Below are positions 1 through 13,110 of a stretch of 64,000 nt of DNA, one piece after another. Each line of letters starts with the position of its first letter. Within the stretch, counting starts at the first letter, position 1. The position numbers and the translations under genes are program-made. This DNA is from Phoebastria nigripes (Eukaryota > Chordata > Aves > Procellariiformes > Diomedeidae), in assembly GCA_035582835.1 (NCBI GenBank), contig JAYKAV010002766.1, positions 1,471,491 to 1,535,490 on the forward strand, given 5' to 3'. The notes under the pieces are model-generated. The model searched no databases. It saw only the letters and a program-made list of their open reading frames with translations, and was not told where the DNA came from.

Positions 1-46
1 GGGTGCTGGCAGTGAAGGTTCACATTTCTGATTGCCTTTCCTCTAG

Positions 47-2615
<2,569 letters not shown>

Positions 2616-2832
2616 GGAGGCACCAGCACTGCGGCAGACCCGGCCGGCAAACCCACGCCGGGGCTGGCAGCAAAGAGACCAGAAAACTGCAAATCCGTCG
2701 GGAGCGACCTCTGCCCATCCCGGCTNCGGGAGGGCGCTGGGCTCAGGGCAGCCGCTGGAGGGGAAACGCAGCCTCGGGAATTTAATTTGGTGTAGGTATC
2801 ACCCCCCTCCCACAGCCCGGGGGACAGTGGAG

Positions 2833-2838
2833 AATAAA
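2833..2838 (+). terminator. Poly(A) signal AATAAA, proximal, COL9A2
   Basis: Canonical hexamer 218 nt after the stop codon, followed within 40 nt by T/GT-rich sequence (cgagtctcgtcctcgtt). Confidence 0.65.
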
Positions 2839-2928
2839 GAGAGGTCACCCCGAGTCTCGTCCTCGTTACTGGGGTTCATTACCTGCCCCCTCTGCCCGTC
2901 CTTCACTCCCTGTGCCCCTTCCCAACAA

Positions 2929-2934
2929 AATAAA
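2929..2934 (+). terminator. Poly(A) signal AATAAA, distal, COL9A2
   Basis: Canonical hexamer followed directly by the T-rich ttgtcttttata; an equally plausible main 3' end for the gene. Confidence 0.6.
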
Positions 2935-2955
2935 TTGTCTTTTATACAAACCCTC

Positions 2956-4139
2956 TTACTCTGTTATGTCCTGCTTGGTGCTGAATCGGCTCATTGCCGA
3001 TTTCCTTTTTCCTTTTTTTTTTTAAAAAAAAAAACAAAAACAAAAACAAAAATTGTGGTTTGGTTATTTAAGAGACTTGCCAGATCCAGCCTTGTTCACT
3101 GCTGGGCACTCACAGAGCTGTAAATCTTTGTAAAATAGGATTATTTTATAACTATGAGTAGAAAAACACCAACTTTTAAAAAAACGGACAATAAAAATGA
3201 GATGGATTGTTAATGAACTGAAATGACGTGTTGATTTCTTTGAATCAAACCAAGACTATACTGGTGGGGGGGTTATGATTTGAGGGCTGAAGTTAGTTTT
3301 TCTGCTGTTTTGAGACAACAAAGCCCCTTATTGGGTGTCTCAATTGCTCATTCCCACCCTTGGGGACAACTTCAGCCTCTCAATAAGTTTCTCAAGCAAA
3401 AGCTCCTTCTTTTTTCCCTCTTGCACCACTGCAAACGCGCAGGGGAATTTGCCACCCCTCAGCCCCCCGTGTCGGAGGCTGAGCAAATTTGCCAGAAATG
3501 CATCAGGCACCTTCAAGTAANGCCGAGTCCACCCGAGCCCCCTCGCAATCAAGTGGGCCAGAAAACTATTAGCAGCATTGCAAAGGGTATTGATCTCTTA
3601 ATAGTTAAAAAGGAGGCCTGCAGCTCTAACAGGATCCGCAGGTGTCTTTCTCATTATTGCCATCGACAGCAGAAAGGATTAAAGCTGTGCAGCGGGAGCA
3701 ATGGGGCTTCGCTTTGTAAGATAAATAAAAATCAATTTTTGTTTATTAGCAAAGCATGTTCGGCTTGGCAGGGTAACAAATCCCGGGAAGAGGTGGTGGG
3801 AAAGGCTGGCTGGGTCCTTCCTGCGGCACAGAGCATCGCTGCCACCGGCCCAGGGACTGCCNGCAAATCTCAGCCAAAACGGGGCTGCAGCGGGACGGGG
3901 CTCAGCCCCACCCGGGCGTGCTTCAGCTGGAGGGGGCTAATCCTGGCAAGGACCAGATCCAAGCCCAGGCAGACCCAGCACCGTGTGCTCTTCCCTCCCC
4001 ATATGCACCTCNCTGTGCAGCAGAGCATTTTCCCCCATGTACCCTTATCTGTCCCTGTGTCCCCAGGCTCTTCAGATGTGTCCTATACTCTTCTCCATTT
4101 AAATTACCTTCTCTGAGCCCTTTGCAAACCGCTGCCTTG
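2956..4139. other. Intergenic, start of the 55-kb gene-free interval
   Basis: No exon or RNA gene recognised. It holds a T-run/A-run with CAAAAA repeats (about 3006-3054), an AATAAA at 3190, and a moderately AT-rich stretch (3540-3760) with an 8-bp inverted repeat AACTATTA/TAATAGTT (3564-3571, 3599-3606). An open frame spans 3280-4116, but it is interrupted by Ns and resembles nothing I know. Confidence 0.6.
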
Positions 4140-4520
4140 TCACCTAATGTGCAATCAGCTAACTTTAAGGGGACTGTCTTTTATTTAAAAAGAAAAAAAA
4201 AATTGGAAGTGAAATGCAAATGTTTTATTTGCAAGTTGGAATTTAATCAAGGAATTAAGAAGGCTGCGTATTAATTAGGGGCCAGACTCTGGTTGTTTCC
4301 AATGAGTGGCAAACCCGCTCCGAATCTGCCTCTTCATCAGAGCCCTCATAAATATTCATCCAATAAATAGCAGATTGGATGCCATTACAGAGACAAGAGA
4401 GATTGAAACCCAAGTATCTGTGGAAATGAAACAGCTGGAAGGCATCCAATCTCTGCCCCAAATAATAACAAATCATTATTAGGCGAGGTGAAGAAATAGC
4501 CTTGTTGAGCACTTGGCTCC
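4140..4520. promoter_or_regulatory. Putative enhancer-like AT-rich element 1
   Basis: AT-rich, CpG-poor island in a GC-rich setting. It has a perfect POU octamer ATGCAAAT (4214-4221) with an opposing ATTTGCA (4227-4233), a homeodomain-type TTAATTAG (4271-4278), and a perfect 12-bp inverted repeat AGATTGGATGCC (4372-4383) / GGCATCCAATCT (4441-4452). Regulatory function is inferred from composition and motifs only. Confidence 0.4.
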
Positions 4521-6559
4521 ATTTCTGGACAAATGGGGAGATTCATCCTAATTCTTTTTGGGGAGGAGTTCAGGTTATCAAACCCCCTTGGGGACAGCCC
4601 GAGGCTGGGCTTGCCCCGGGCTCCAGCTGTGCAGCACATCTGGGGCCACATCCCAGCTCCACAGCCCAAATAATCTTTTTTTTTTTTTTTTCCCTTCTTT
4701 TTTTTTTTTTTCCCCCACGAGAGGGAGCTGCCTGCCCGCCGAATCCCCCTCTTCCCAGGGAGCCCACACTTGGGCTCTGGCCACTAAACCCAGTTTGCAC
4801 CCCTGGCAGGGGCTGGCTGCAGGGCTTCCCCCCCAGGCACAGGGCTGCGCCTTGCAAGGGCTGCGCTCTCCCCTTCGCTTGGGGGGGGAAAGGGTGAACC
4901 CCCCTCGCTCAGCCCCTTCCCACCTCCGGGATGAACGCGGCACGGCTGGAACGCGCTGGTAGAAGGGAACCGGGGGTGCGGAGGTTTGCTGCAGGGACGT
5001 TGGTACAAGGAGGGCCCGAGGGGCGAGAGCAGGGCTGTGGTCCGGGAGCAGGGAGAGGCCACTTCCAAGAAGGACAAAGGGCTGCCGGAGACAGGAAAGC
5101 TGCCGCTGTGCCTGCAGAGGGTCCTGGGCTGCCCGGGAGGACACAGAGTCCTTTCCAAGAAGCCCAGGGGCTCCTCACACCCGAGCNTGCACATCCCCAG
5201 GCAGGGCTGGCCGGGAAGGGATGGGATGGAGCGAGTGCTCCAGCACAGTCAGGGACACTGGTCTTGCCGACCTCGCTGCTGTTCAGAGCCACACGCGGCC
5301 TCCCAAAAGGTGCTAATTGCAGCGGTGGCTGAGCTCTCTGTTAGCGAGAGGCGGCTTTGACCTTCAGCAGGCAACCGTGCTCCCCAGCCACATCCCGGGA
5401 GATGCTGCAGGGCGGGCGCAGCTACAGCCGGGTCCTCTGCAGCCTCACAAGCGGGAGGCTGGCAAGGCCAGCGTCTGGGAAGATTAAGAAGATTAGGTTT
5501 TAATTAAAGTGCCAAGGAAGCAGCTGTCTGGAGCTCTTGCTCTTTTCCCTCCCACCTGCTCGTGCCTGAATTTGACATCGTGGATTCTCCTGCGGACGGG
5601 GCCACGGGGAGCCAGCCCAGGTCCTTGTCACCTCGCCTGTCCCACTGGTCACAGGGAAAGGGCCTTGGGGCTTTTGGGCTACGCAGCTCCCGTGAGACAC
5701 AGCGGCTGAGAGCAGCCCAATCTATTGAGTGTCCCCAGTCGTTCAAACATCAGGGACNGGACCATGGCCAGTCACGACTTATTTTCAACACAAAAACGTG
5801 TGGAATCTTTGAAATAATTTTAAAAGAACCTTCTCCCAAGTCTGTGCAGCTACGAAGGCTCCAGAAACATGAAGGTGTGGAGTCCAGCACCATCACATGG
5901 CTTTCGCGTGATGTGAAAGACAAAAGGGAAGAAACGAAAGGAAATCAAGGCAGATCCCTTCGGGGTCGCACCAATCGCCCCGCTGGGCCTGCCGAGACCT
6001 CCTGCAAGAGTCACAGCTTTCGTTCTCTTCCCCTCTTCTTTGAAAGCCTTGGGGGGGGGGAATGGAAGTCCGATTTCTGTAGCCTGGAGTAATTAGGGGG
6101 CCTCTGATTACTGCCATTGAAGGCTGATGAGGCCGGCGGTTCTGGCTGCAGTTTGCATTTGGACAAGTGCCACTTGTTCCACTCCGGGGCCACGTGGACC
6201 ATTGTTGCAGCTGAATGTGCTATTAGTGCCCCGGCACGGCCCTGGCAGGAGGCAGTGGGATGGCTCCCTTCCATCGGGAGAAGAGAAACCCACCCACAGA
6301 GCTCAGGGCAGCCGGAGAGTCCCGGCAGCGGCCAGGAGAGGGGACATCCAGCAGAGAGGGTGGGATCCACCATCTCATGGACCACCCTTGTACACGAAGG
6401 GCTTTTCATCCCTGGGACATCCCTAGCAGAGCTTTGCCAAGAGGAGGCATTGCCTCCTGCACGGTTGTCCATGGTCACCCATCAGCATGATCCTCGCACC
6501 TCAGCCCGGTGACATTTCTGTGGCACAGGGGCCGCCGTATGTGCCCGTGGCGAGGGGCA
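4521..6559. other. Intergenic, GC-rich, no gene recognised
   Basis: GC-rich filler with a T-rich tract at 4676-4711 and a short AT-rich patch at 5775-5830. Overlapping open frames on both strands are GC-driven and show no family signature. Confidence 0.6.
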
Positions 6560-6870
6560 GCGCTGCCGCATGAATAATTCAGGGCGATGAGATAAAAGTT
6601 TCCTTGAGCAAGCTAACGCATTGATTAGACCAAATTGCCTCTCTCACCCTCAAGGAGGTAAAAATGAGCTAATCACCGTTTGTTCTCTCTTGATAGATGA
6701 TTAACCACAAATTAGAATATTAAACAGAGGACTTTGGGTACATAAATTAACAGCTGAGAACTAAGTTAATTATTGGAGGAGCCATAAAACTGCTTATTTT
6801 TATTCTTGGATTATTGTTTGATGGTTTTGCCTCTTAAAAAGAGGGAGTTATTTTTAAAATGGCTTGTTCT
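6560..6870. promoter_or_regulatory. Putative enhancer-like AT-rich element 2
   Basis: About 300 bp with many TTAAT/ATTAA cores (TGATTAACC, AAATTAACAG, GTTAATTATTGG) bracketed by GC-rich DNA. No coding potential. This is the composition of a vertebrate conserved non-coding element; not verifiable here. Confidence 0.35.
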
Positions 6871-7129
6871 GCTGCTTGTGGCCAGAAGTGCCATACGTAG
6901 CTGCACCAGCCGGGACACGCGGGCTGAATGAATCTCATGCTCCATCAGCAATATACAGGGGAAGCGAATCTCCCCTCTACTGCAGAGAACAGTGCTGCTG
7001 GCCCCATCTGTGCCACGCAGGCAGCTGGAGGAGCTGATCCTGCTTCTCCAAGGAAAAGGTCAAATTTGGATACTGGCTCTACCCAAAAAAGTGACAAGAC
7101 TCTTGCAGACCGGGGATGGCAGGCAATAC

Positions 7130-7225
7130 GGTGTCGCAGGGAATTAATTTTGTTAATAGCCCATTCATTTAAATGTAAATGGTGAGCCTGGCTGCTATAA
7201 TGAGGCTGGGAAATCTTATCAGAGA
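7130..7225. promoter_or_regulatory. Putative enhancer-like AT-rich element 3
   Basis: Short island with GAATTAATTTTGTTAATAG and a perfect palindrome CATTTAAATG (7166-7175), followed by a GATA-type CTTATC. Confidence 0.28.
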
Positions 7226-7839
7226 CCAAATTAAAGGTTTGTGGGTGAGTGAGTGCATGTGGGAGTGGGCCTGAATGCGAGATAGGGGCTTCCAGGGGGA
7301 GAAATGAGCTGCGGGCATGGGTCCGTACCCAGGCAGAAAGCAAATAGGCTCGGCTGTAAAGCACGGGAGGGAAGGGTGGATCTGGGGTTAGACCAGTGCT
7401 GGAGGCAGGACATGAGGGGTTCATGCCGGCCCTTACTGCTGCCTTTGCTTTGTGCCTGTCCCATGGCCGACGCCTGCAGCAGTCCCCGAGCAGATGGGGA
7501 AGGAAGGGGCTAAGGGGGTTGTGCCACTGACCCCTTACAGGCAGAGCAACAGCCCTGCACGTCCCTGGGGCCAGCCCGCGGGCACCCTCGGGCAGAGCGG
7601 GGCAAGGTCACCAGCCCTGGGAAGGGGTGCATGTCCCCGAGCCAGATGATGCTGCTGCAACGAGCTCCTTGCAAGCAGCTCCATTCCCCTTCGATTTCAA
7701 TTAGTGGTGCCAACCACAGCGGTGGCAGTGGGCCACCGGCACGGCAAGTGCTCTCTGGGGTGCACGCTCCTCCTTTGGAGGGGTCCTGCCACGCCGCTCC
7801 CGCACCCGGCAAAGGAGGAAGGAGCGTGCTGACAAAAGG

Positions 7840-8015
7840 CTGATTTAATTACTAGAATTGTTCTGATTACAGCCTGCAAACACTGTTATCTTGTAATTAT
7901 TGCCAAGAACATGCCATTAGTACATGATTAAACACAACGTCTTGTGGGCTGCTAGCTGATTGTCTGATGCCTTATGAACTTAATTACTTCATGCTGATAG
8001 AAAGCAACTAGAAGG
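7840..8015. promoter_or_regulatory. Putative enhancer-like AT-rich element 4
   Basis: Three separate TAATTA homeodomain cores at 7846-7851, 7894-7899 and 7981-7986 within 140 bp, plus GATTACAG and TGATTAAAC. GC-rich DNA on both sides. Confidence 0.37.
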
Positions 8016-9580
8016 ATGGAGCAAGGCAATGGCTCCGGAGGGGAGCTGGGTCCGGGGCTCTGCTGGGGCACCCCACGATGAAGGGGCCCTCAGCTCCCTT
8101 CCGAGATGCTCGGCCCATGTCCACAGGTGTACTCACGATCCCAGCCCCTTAACAGCCCCCGCAAGCCTCAGCCAAGACACAAGCAGGGTCAGGATTAGTG
8201 CCTCAGTTCTTCTCTTGCTCTGTTAGATGCCACCTGTCCTGTATTTAAACTCATCCTGCTGAAGCAGCCAACAAACACAGGGCACCAGCTTTCTCCCCTA
8301 AGTCTCCTAAGGTTCCATTCAGTCTCAATTCAGCAGAGATAAAAACAAGAATTTGTTTGGTGCATGCTGGTGGCAAGGTGGCATTGGGGGTATCTGGAAG
8401 TGCACTGCGTCTGGGGGTTGCAGGACAGCCCAAGCCGCTGGCTGCATGCACGGCAGGGGGGCTGGGTGGATGGATGGATGCGGGATGCTAATCTTTGCCC
8501 AAGCGTTGCTGCCCCGGGACACTGGGCTCTGGGTCCCAGCGGGCAAAGCGAGGGGAGATCCTGCTATTGATGGGTGAGGGTCCTGCCTGCAGCCCTCGGC
8601 TCCCCCCTCCCTGGGAGCCCTCAAGATGCACTCAGCAGTGCCTCGCAGCCCACAACAGCACCGGCTGTGAGCAGCTTGGTTTCCTTCCAGGAAAAATCAA
8701 GTAGCTGCCTGCCTCGGGGACCCTTCAGCACCTCTCACACGCTGTCACCCTGTCCTGGTGACAAGGACATACAAACTAATCCTGACATCTCATTAGCAGG
8801 ATTAATTCTCAACCTCATTCTCCTCTCGGCTGAGAAATTGGCACTTCCACTTGCTGCCGCACCAAGCCCTGCTCCCCTGGCCAGAGCTGCAGCCGAGCCA
8901 CCGAGCAAACAGCAGGAAAACACACTTCTCTCCTGCTTTCCCTCTCCCTCCTGCCCTGGCACCCAGTGCTCAGGTGGCCTCCGGCTGGTCACCCACATCC
9001 CCCGTCCCCCTCTGTGCCCCCACGCCGTGTTACCTGCTTGCAGAGGAGTCTCCACCTCCCTGCAGGAACCGCATCCCCTCGGCAGCCAGGACACCCCAGT
9101 GTCAGGCTTTGCAGGCACCAAACTTAGACAACTTTTAAATAAAGATGCTGTGGGTCCTCAGCGCAGGCTCTGTCNGCCACGGCACGGACCCACAGCCTCC
9201 CAAAGGGCTGGGGCTTCCTGGCCGGGTGCATTTATAGCAGAGCGTGCATGCAGCTGGGACGGGGAGGCTGCGGGAGCAGGTGCTGCAGGAAAACCCATCA
9301 GCCCTGGTAATTGCTTTCAGGCGGCTCATCTGCTGGACTTTTTCATGCTTGCTTTCTAAACAGGGAGCGTGTCCTCCCAGGAAAGGGAAAGTCAAGGAGA
9401 AAACCCAAAGTCCTTCTTCTCTGGAGGAGGTTTTCTCCCTGTTTCCTCATCCTCTGCCTGCGGCATCGCAGTTATATGGATATACCATCCTCCGCACGTT
9501 GCGTGGCATGAGAAAAACTCCACGTGTGAGCGACAAATCGGCCCTGTGAAAGGCAAAGGAAAAGGGGGAAATGCATTGGA
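8016..9580. other. Intergenic, GC-rich, no gene recognised
   Basis: Nothing supported as a gene. A small AT patch (8775-8825, TCATTAGCAGGATTAATTC) may be a minor regulatory island. The long open frame across 8574-9359 carries an N and has no recognisable domain. Confidence 0.55.
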
Positions 9581-9584
9581 AATG

Positions 9585-9745
9585 GGTCTATTAGCCCAGC
9601 CTGTGCTCAGCAAAGGTTCTATGAATAAAATATGAAAAGCACGAATTTATAATGGCTCATAAACATTTAATCCCCTTATGCAGAACATACATATTTTTAT
9701 ATCCAGACGTATGGGCTGCAGAGCCCTCTATTTATGGAAGCGCAG
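9585..9745. promoter_or_regulatory. Putative enhancer-like AT-rich element 5
   Basis: AT-rich island containing ATGAATAAAATATGAAAAGC, AATTTATAATGG and CATAAACATTTAATCC, flanked by GC-rich DNA. Inference from composition only. Confidence 0.27.
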
Positions 9746-11400
9746 TCTGGGTAAACAGCCTGGTGCTGGGCGAATGCAAATTGCTGGGTATGGGCCCACT
9801 CAGCCCCTTCCCGAGCTTGTCCTCCCACNGAGCCCAGCGGTGCACGGACGAGGACGCTTGCCGGTCCCCATGCCCCTGCCCGCTCCACCGTGATGCTGCC
9901 GGGATGAGGGCTTGCACGGCACCGGGAAAAGTCCTCAGAGACACGGCTGCGGTGCTGGCTCTCACCTTGCTCTGATGGGGAAAACTGTGTCTGTTCAGAT
10001 CTGCATCACCCGGGGCACGGAGCGGGGTCTCGCCCTGCTGCCCTCCCACCCCGTGTCGCTGCCGTGGGGCTGCAGAGCCGGGGGATGATGCTGGGGCTGG
10101 TGCCCTTCCTGGACTCAGAAGTACGATAAAGGTGTTAAATGGAGAAAAGTAGAGGAAGAAGTGAAACCGCCCCAGTTGGCTGGGGTGCCGGCTCGTGGGA
10201 GGCGGGGGAGCCCTGGGGCGGTGCTGGCTGACCCCGGTTAACGGCTCTGGCTCCTGAGCCGTGTTTGCATTTCTCTTAAAAGATAATTTCCATTGCAATA
10301 ACTTTGCTCCCGTCAGGAGGCAGCCTGGTGTCAAATCCATTTTTATGGCCCACTGAAAATGCCTTTTCTGTGCCTGCTCCTTCCCGTCCTTTCTCTTTTG
10401 CCCTTTATTTCCTGTCTTGCAGGAAAAGGAGAGAAAATCCCCAGCAGATTTGCTGTTTATAGAGTCGTGTTCAACATGAGCAAATCAATACAACAAACTG
10501 TACAGTGTGATTCTGGGCCTTGAATAAACAAGGTCCCAGGCAATTGAGCCAGGTGCCTGTCTTGTTCAGGTACCCTCCGGATCGCAGCCTGAAATGAAAC
10601 CAAAATGTCTCTTCGCAGGAGTTAATTACAGCTCAAATTTCTCATCTCTCTTCACCACCAGTGCTATATTGCGTGGCTTTGGGTCACAGGCAATTTCGGC
10701 CGGGCTGGAGGAGGCATTCTGCAGCTTGTATTCCCAGGCAGTGAATTTTGGCGAGGGGAATGGGGACGTGGAGGCGAGGACAGGGGGAAGAGGGCAGGCG
10801 TGAGCCTGCCTGGGCTTGGGAGACGCTTTGGGGAGCGATGCTGCCTGGCCAGGAGCAACCAGGGTCCTGGGCTGGGTGCTGCCGCTGAGCTGCTTCATCC
10901 TCTGTGCCCGAATCTCTCTTGGCATGCTGGCGAGCGAGGGCTCTCCGTGCTCCTTGAGCATTTTGAGACCTGGGGTGACTGGAGCGGGGGTGGGATTTGG
11001 TGTGGGGCTGCTACCATCCATCACGTGCAAAGATGGTTGGACCGGAGCTTTTGACACGGGCACTTGGCAGAATCAGATTTTGCTTCTTTGAAGTCAGTCC
11101 CCACCAAAAGCTCCTGCAGAGATGTCGTCGGTGGTGTCATGCTTGCAGAGGACTCAAGGCCACGCNCTGGCTTTGCTCCAGCCGCACATACTGTACAAGC
11201 CAGCAATCAACACAATGGGTACAACCGTGAATTACACCAACAAAGGGGAATTTTCATTAAATGGGAACAATTCCCACTAGTCACCAGCTTATAACAGGCA
11301 AAAGCAGCTTTTAACTGCCTCTTGGTCTGGTCTCCAGCAGGAGCCCATGGGAGCAGATCCATCAACACCCTTCGGGACCAGTGCTGGGCACATCACCTCG
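9746..11400. other. Intergenic, mixed composition, no gene recognised
   Basis: GC-rich filler with two modest AT-rich patches (10,110-10,160 and 10,440-10,560; the latter has GTTCAACATGAGCAAATC and CAATTGAGCC). No splice-coherent coding sequence. Confidence 0.55.
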
Positions 11401-11404
11401 TGGC

Positions 11405-11700
11405 TGCAAGTGCCCATTCATTAATGTTTCCGAAGGACTTTGAGATCCACAAATGAAGGGTGCTGTAGAGAGGCAAAGTGTTTTATTAAACCCATAGACA
11501 AGCCATCAGTCATCAGGCCTGACTGTTGCAATATCATATTTCTTATTGATGGAATTAGCAACGCTGAGCTCCCAGCCCGATCAATAGCCTTAATAATTCC
11601 ATCAAGGTCACGTCAGCTTTCATTTCCCTCGGTATGTTTTCTAAAAGAAACTCATTTCTACAACCAAGCAGTAAAGGCATTGCCTACATCTTACACAGCT
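11405..11700. promoter_or_regulatory. Putative enhancer-like element 6 with hairpin and nuclear-receptor site
   Basis: Contains a perfect 12-bp inverted repeat TTGATGGAATTA (11,546-11,557) / TAATTCCATCAA (11,594-11,605). Overlapping its right arm is TCAAGGTCA (11,602-11,610), a full consensus for monomeric nuclear receptors of the ERR/SF-1 kind, running into ACGTCA. No coding potential. Confidence 0.42.
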
Positions 11701-12299
11701 ACTGCTCCGAGGTGAGGCCCGGGGCAGTATCGGGCGGTGGGACCCGGACCCGCAGCAGCCTTGCTGCGCTCTGCAGCGAATCGGGAGGCACCACCCGTCG
11801 GATGCAGAAGCCTGGCTGAGCGCGGGTGGCCACGGCCGGGCATCCTTTGCTGCCTACACGCTGAAGCAGTGTTTAGGTCCCCCAGTGAGGACTGGCTTAG
11901 AAATAGCTTCGATAGACAGACAGCTAATGACTGCACCGCTAATAAGACACCCTTTAATGTCCCTCAGTGCTGGACAGCCTCTGTTGTCCTTCACAACATA
12001 TTTCCATCCCAAACACACCCAGATTCCTGGATTCTCCTCGCTGGTAATTCTCTTGCTTCTCCTGCTGCCCTTCTGCTGGGGAAGGACGAGCTCAGGTTCT
12101 CCAGCTCAGGGCGAGTCCTGGCCCTCTGTGTCCCACAGACCGGCGCTTTCTGCAGCCTCGAGCTGTGCTGGAGCCCCGGGGCCATCGCCGTGCCGTGCCG
12201 TGCCGGCCAGCGCTGCAGCTGGGACGGTGACTTTTCTCCAGGGAAGGGGACGCCACCGGTTGAGAGCAGCGACAGGCAGAGAGAGGGTATTACGGGAAC
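11701..12299. other. Intergenic, no gene recognised
   Basis: GC-rich stretches (11,705-11,850 and 12,050-12,290) around a small AT patch near 11,900-11,960. Nothing identified. Confidence 0.5.
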
Positions 12300-12500
12300 G
12301 CAGGGCTATCAGATGAAATGGTCATTACATTTTAAAGCTACAAACAGCAGCTGTAAGCAGCTCAAGCCTCAGAGGTCTGATGCCTCAAAGAATCCCTGTA
12401 TTTACCAGTCACACTTCAAATTGCTGCCTGAACTAAAGGATTTGATTGCAGTTTAAAAATGGAATTACTGTCTGTTAAGAGTGTGTTGGGAAGTTATTAG
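12300..12500. promoter_or_regulatory. Putative enhancer-like AT-rich element 7
   Basis: Holds GGTCATTACATTTTAAAGC, AACAGCAGCTGTAAGCAGCT (CAGCTG E-box), and GGATTTGATTGCAGTTTAAA. Low CpG, no coding potential. Confidence 0.27.
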
Positions 12501-12588
12501 AGACCTGTTTACTGGGGTTTTGGAAACATCTTCTACTAAAAATCTCTCTGCAGGAGCTCGGCAGGCGATGGGCATGGTTTTACTGCAG

Positions 12589-12645
12589 GTGCAATAGTAG
12601 GGGGGCAATAATAGGGGTGCAATAATAATAATAGGGGTGCAATGG
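12589..12645 (+). repeat. Minisatellite, GCAATAATAGGGG-type units
   Basis: Four diverged copies of a 14-20 bp unit (GCAATA, one to three ATA triplets, then GGGG). Likely length-polymorphic. Confidence 0.8.
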
Positions 12646-12899
12646 GAGAGCAGGCAGCAGCCCTGGGCTGGCAGCCCTGGGAGGAAAAACGGCTGGGTGC
12701 TGGGGACCAAAACACATCGCAACAGAGATGCAGCCTCCCCAGGCTCCTTGCAAAAGGCAAACTGCTGCCCCCAGGCTTTCCTGCACAATGGTGGGATTAG
12801 GGAGGAGAAGGAGCAGCTCGGTCTGTAGGCAGTGGCTTTGCCTCTCCTTCTCCTGGAAGGACTCGGGGCGGCAGGAGTCCTCTTAAAGGCTGTTCTGTG

Positions 12900-13110
12900 C
12901 TCTGCTGACAACCCTAATCCTCCCTCGCATCAGGGCCCTGCCATTGTCTGGGCTTTACGAGGCCCTGAATCTGCGCTCGAATCTTTTCGCGTGTATTATT
13001 AATCCTGTGTCTCCATTCCTGTGGAGATGGATTTAATGAGGGTAATTATGATTTGCAAGAGAAAAACCGCTCAAGCTGCAAATAGTGCCAGCAATTCCCC
13101 TTTTCTTTCT
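12900..13110. promoter_or_regulatory. Putative enhancer-like element 8
   Basis: Contains GTGTATTATTAATCC, GGATTTAATGAGGGTAATTA and GATTTGCAAGAG. It has a few CpGs in TTTTCGCG and is less AT-rich than the others. Low-confidence inference. Confidence 0.25.

Larger units (their letters stand above)
2616..2955 (+). other. COL9A2: COL9A2 3' UTR
   Basis: The sequence after the stop is GC-rich and non-coding. Two AATAAA signals (2833-2838 and 2929-2934) would give UTRs of about 235 and 335 nt. A third AATAAA at 3190-3195, beyond an A/T-rich tract, could allow a longer minor form. The cleavage points are inferred. Confidence 0.65.
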
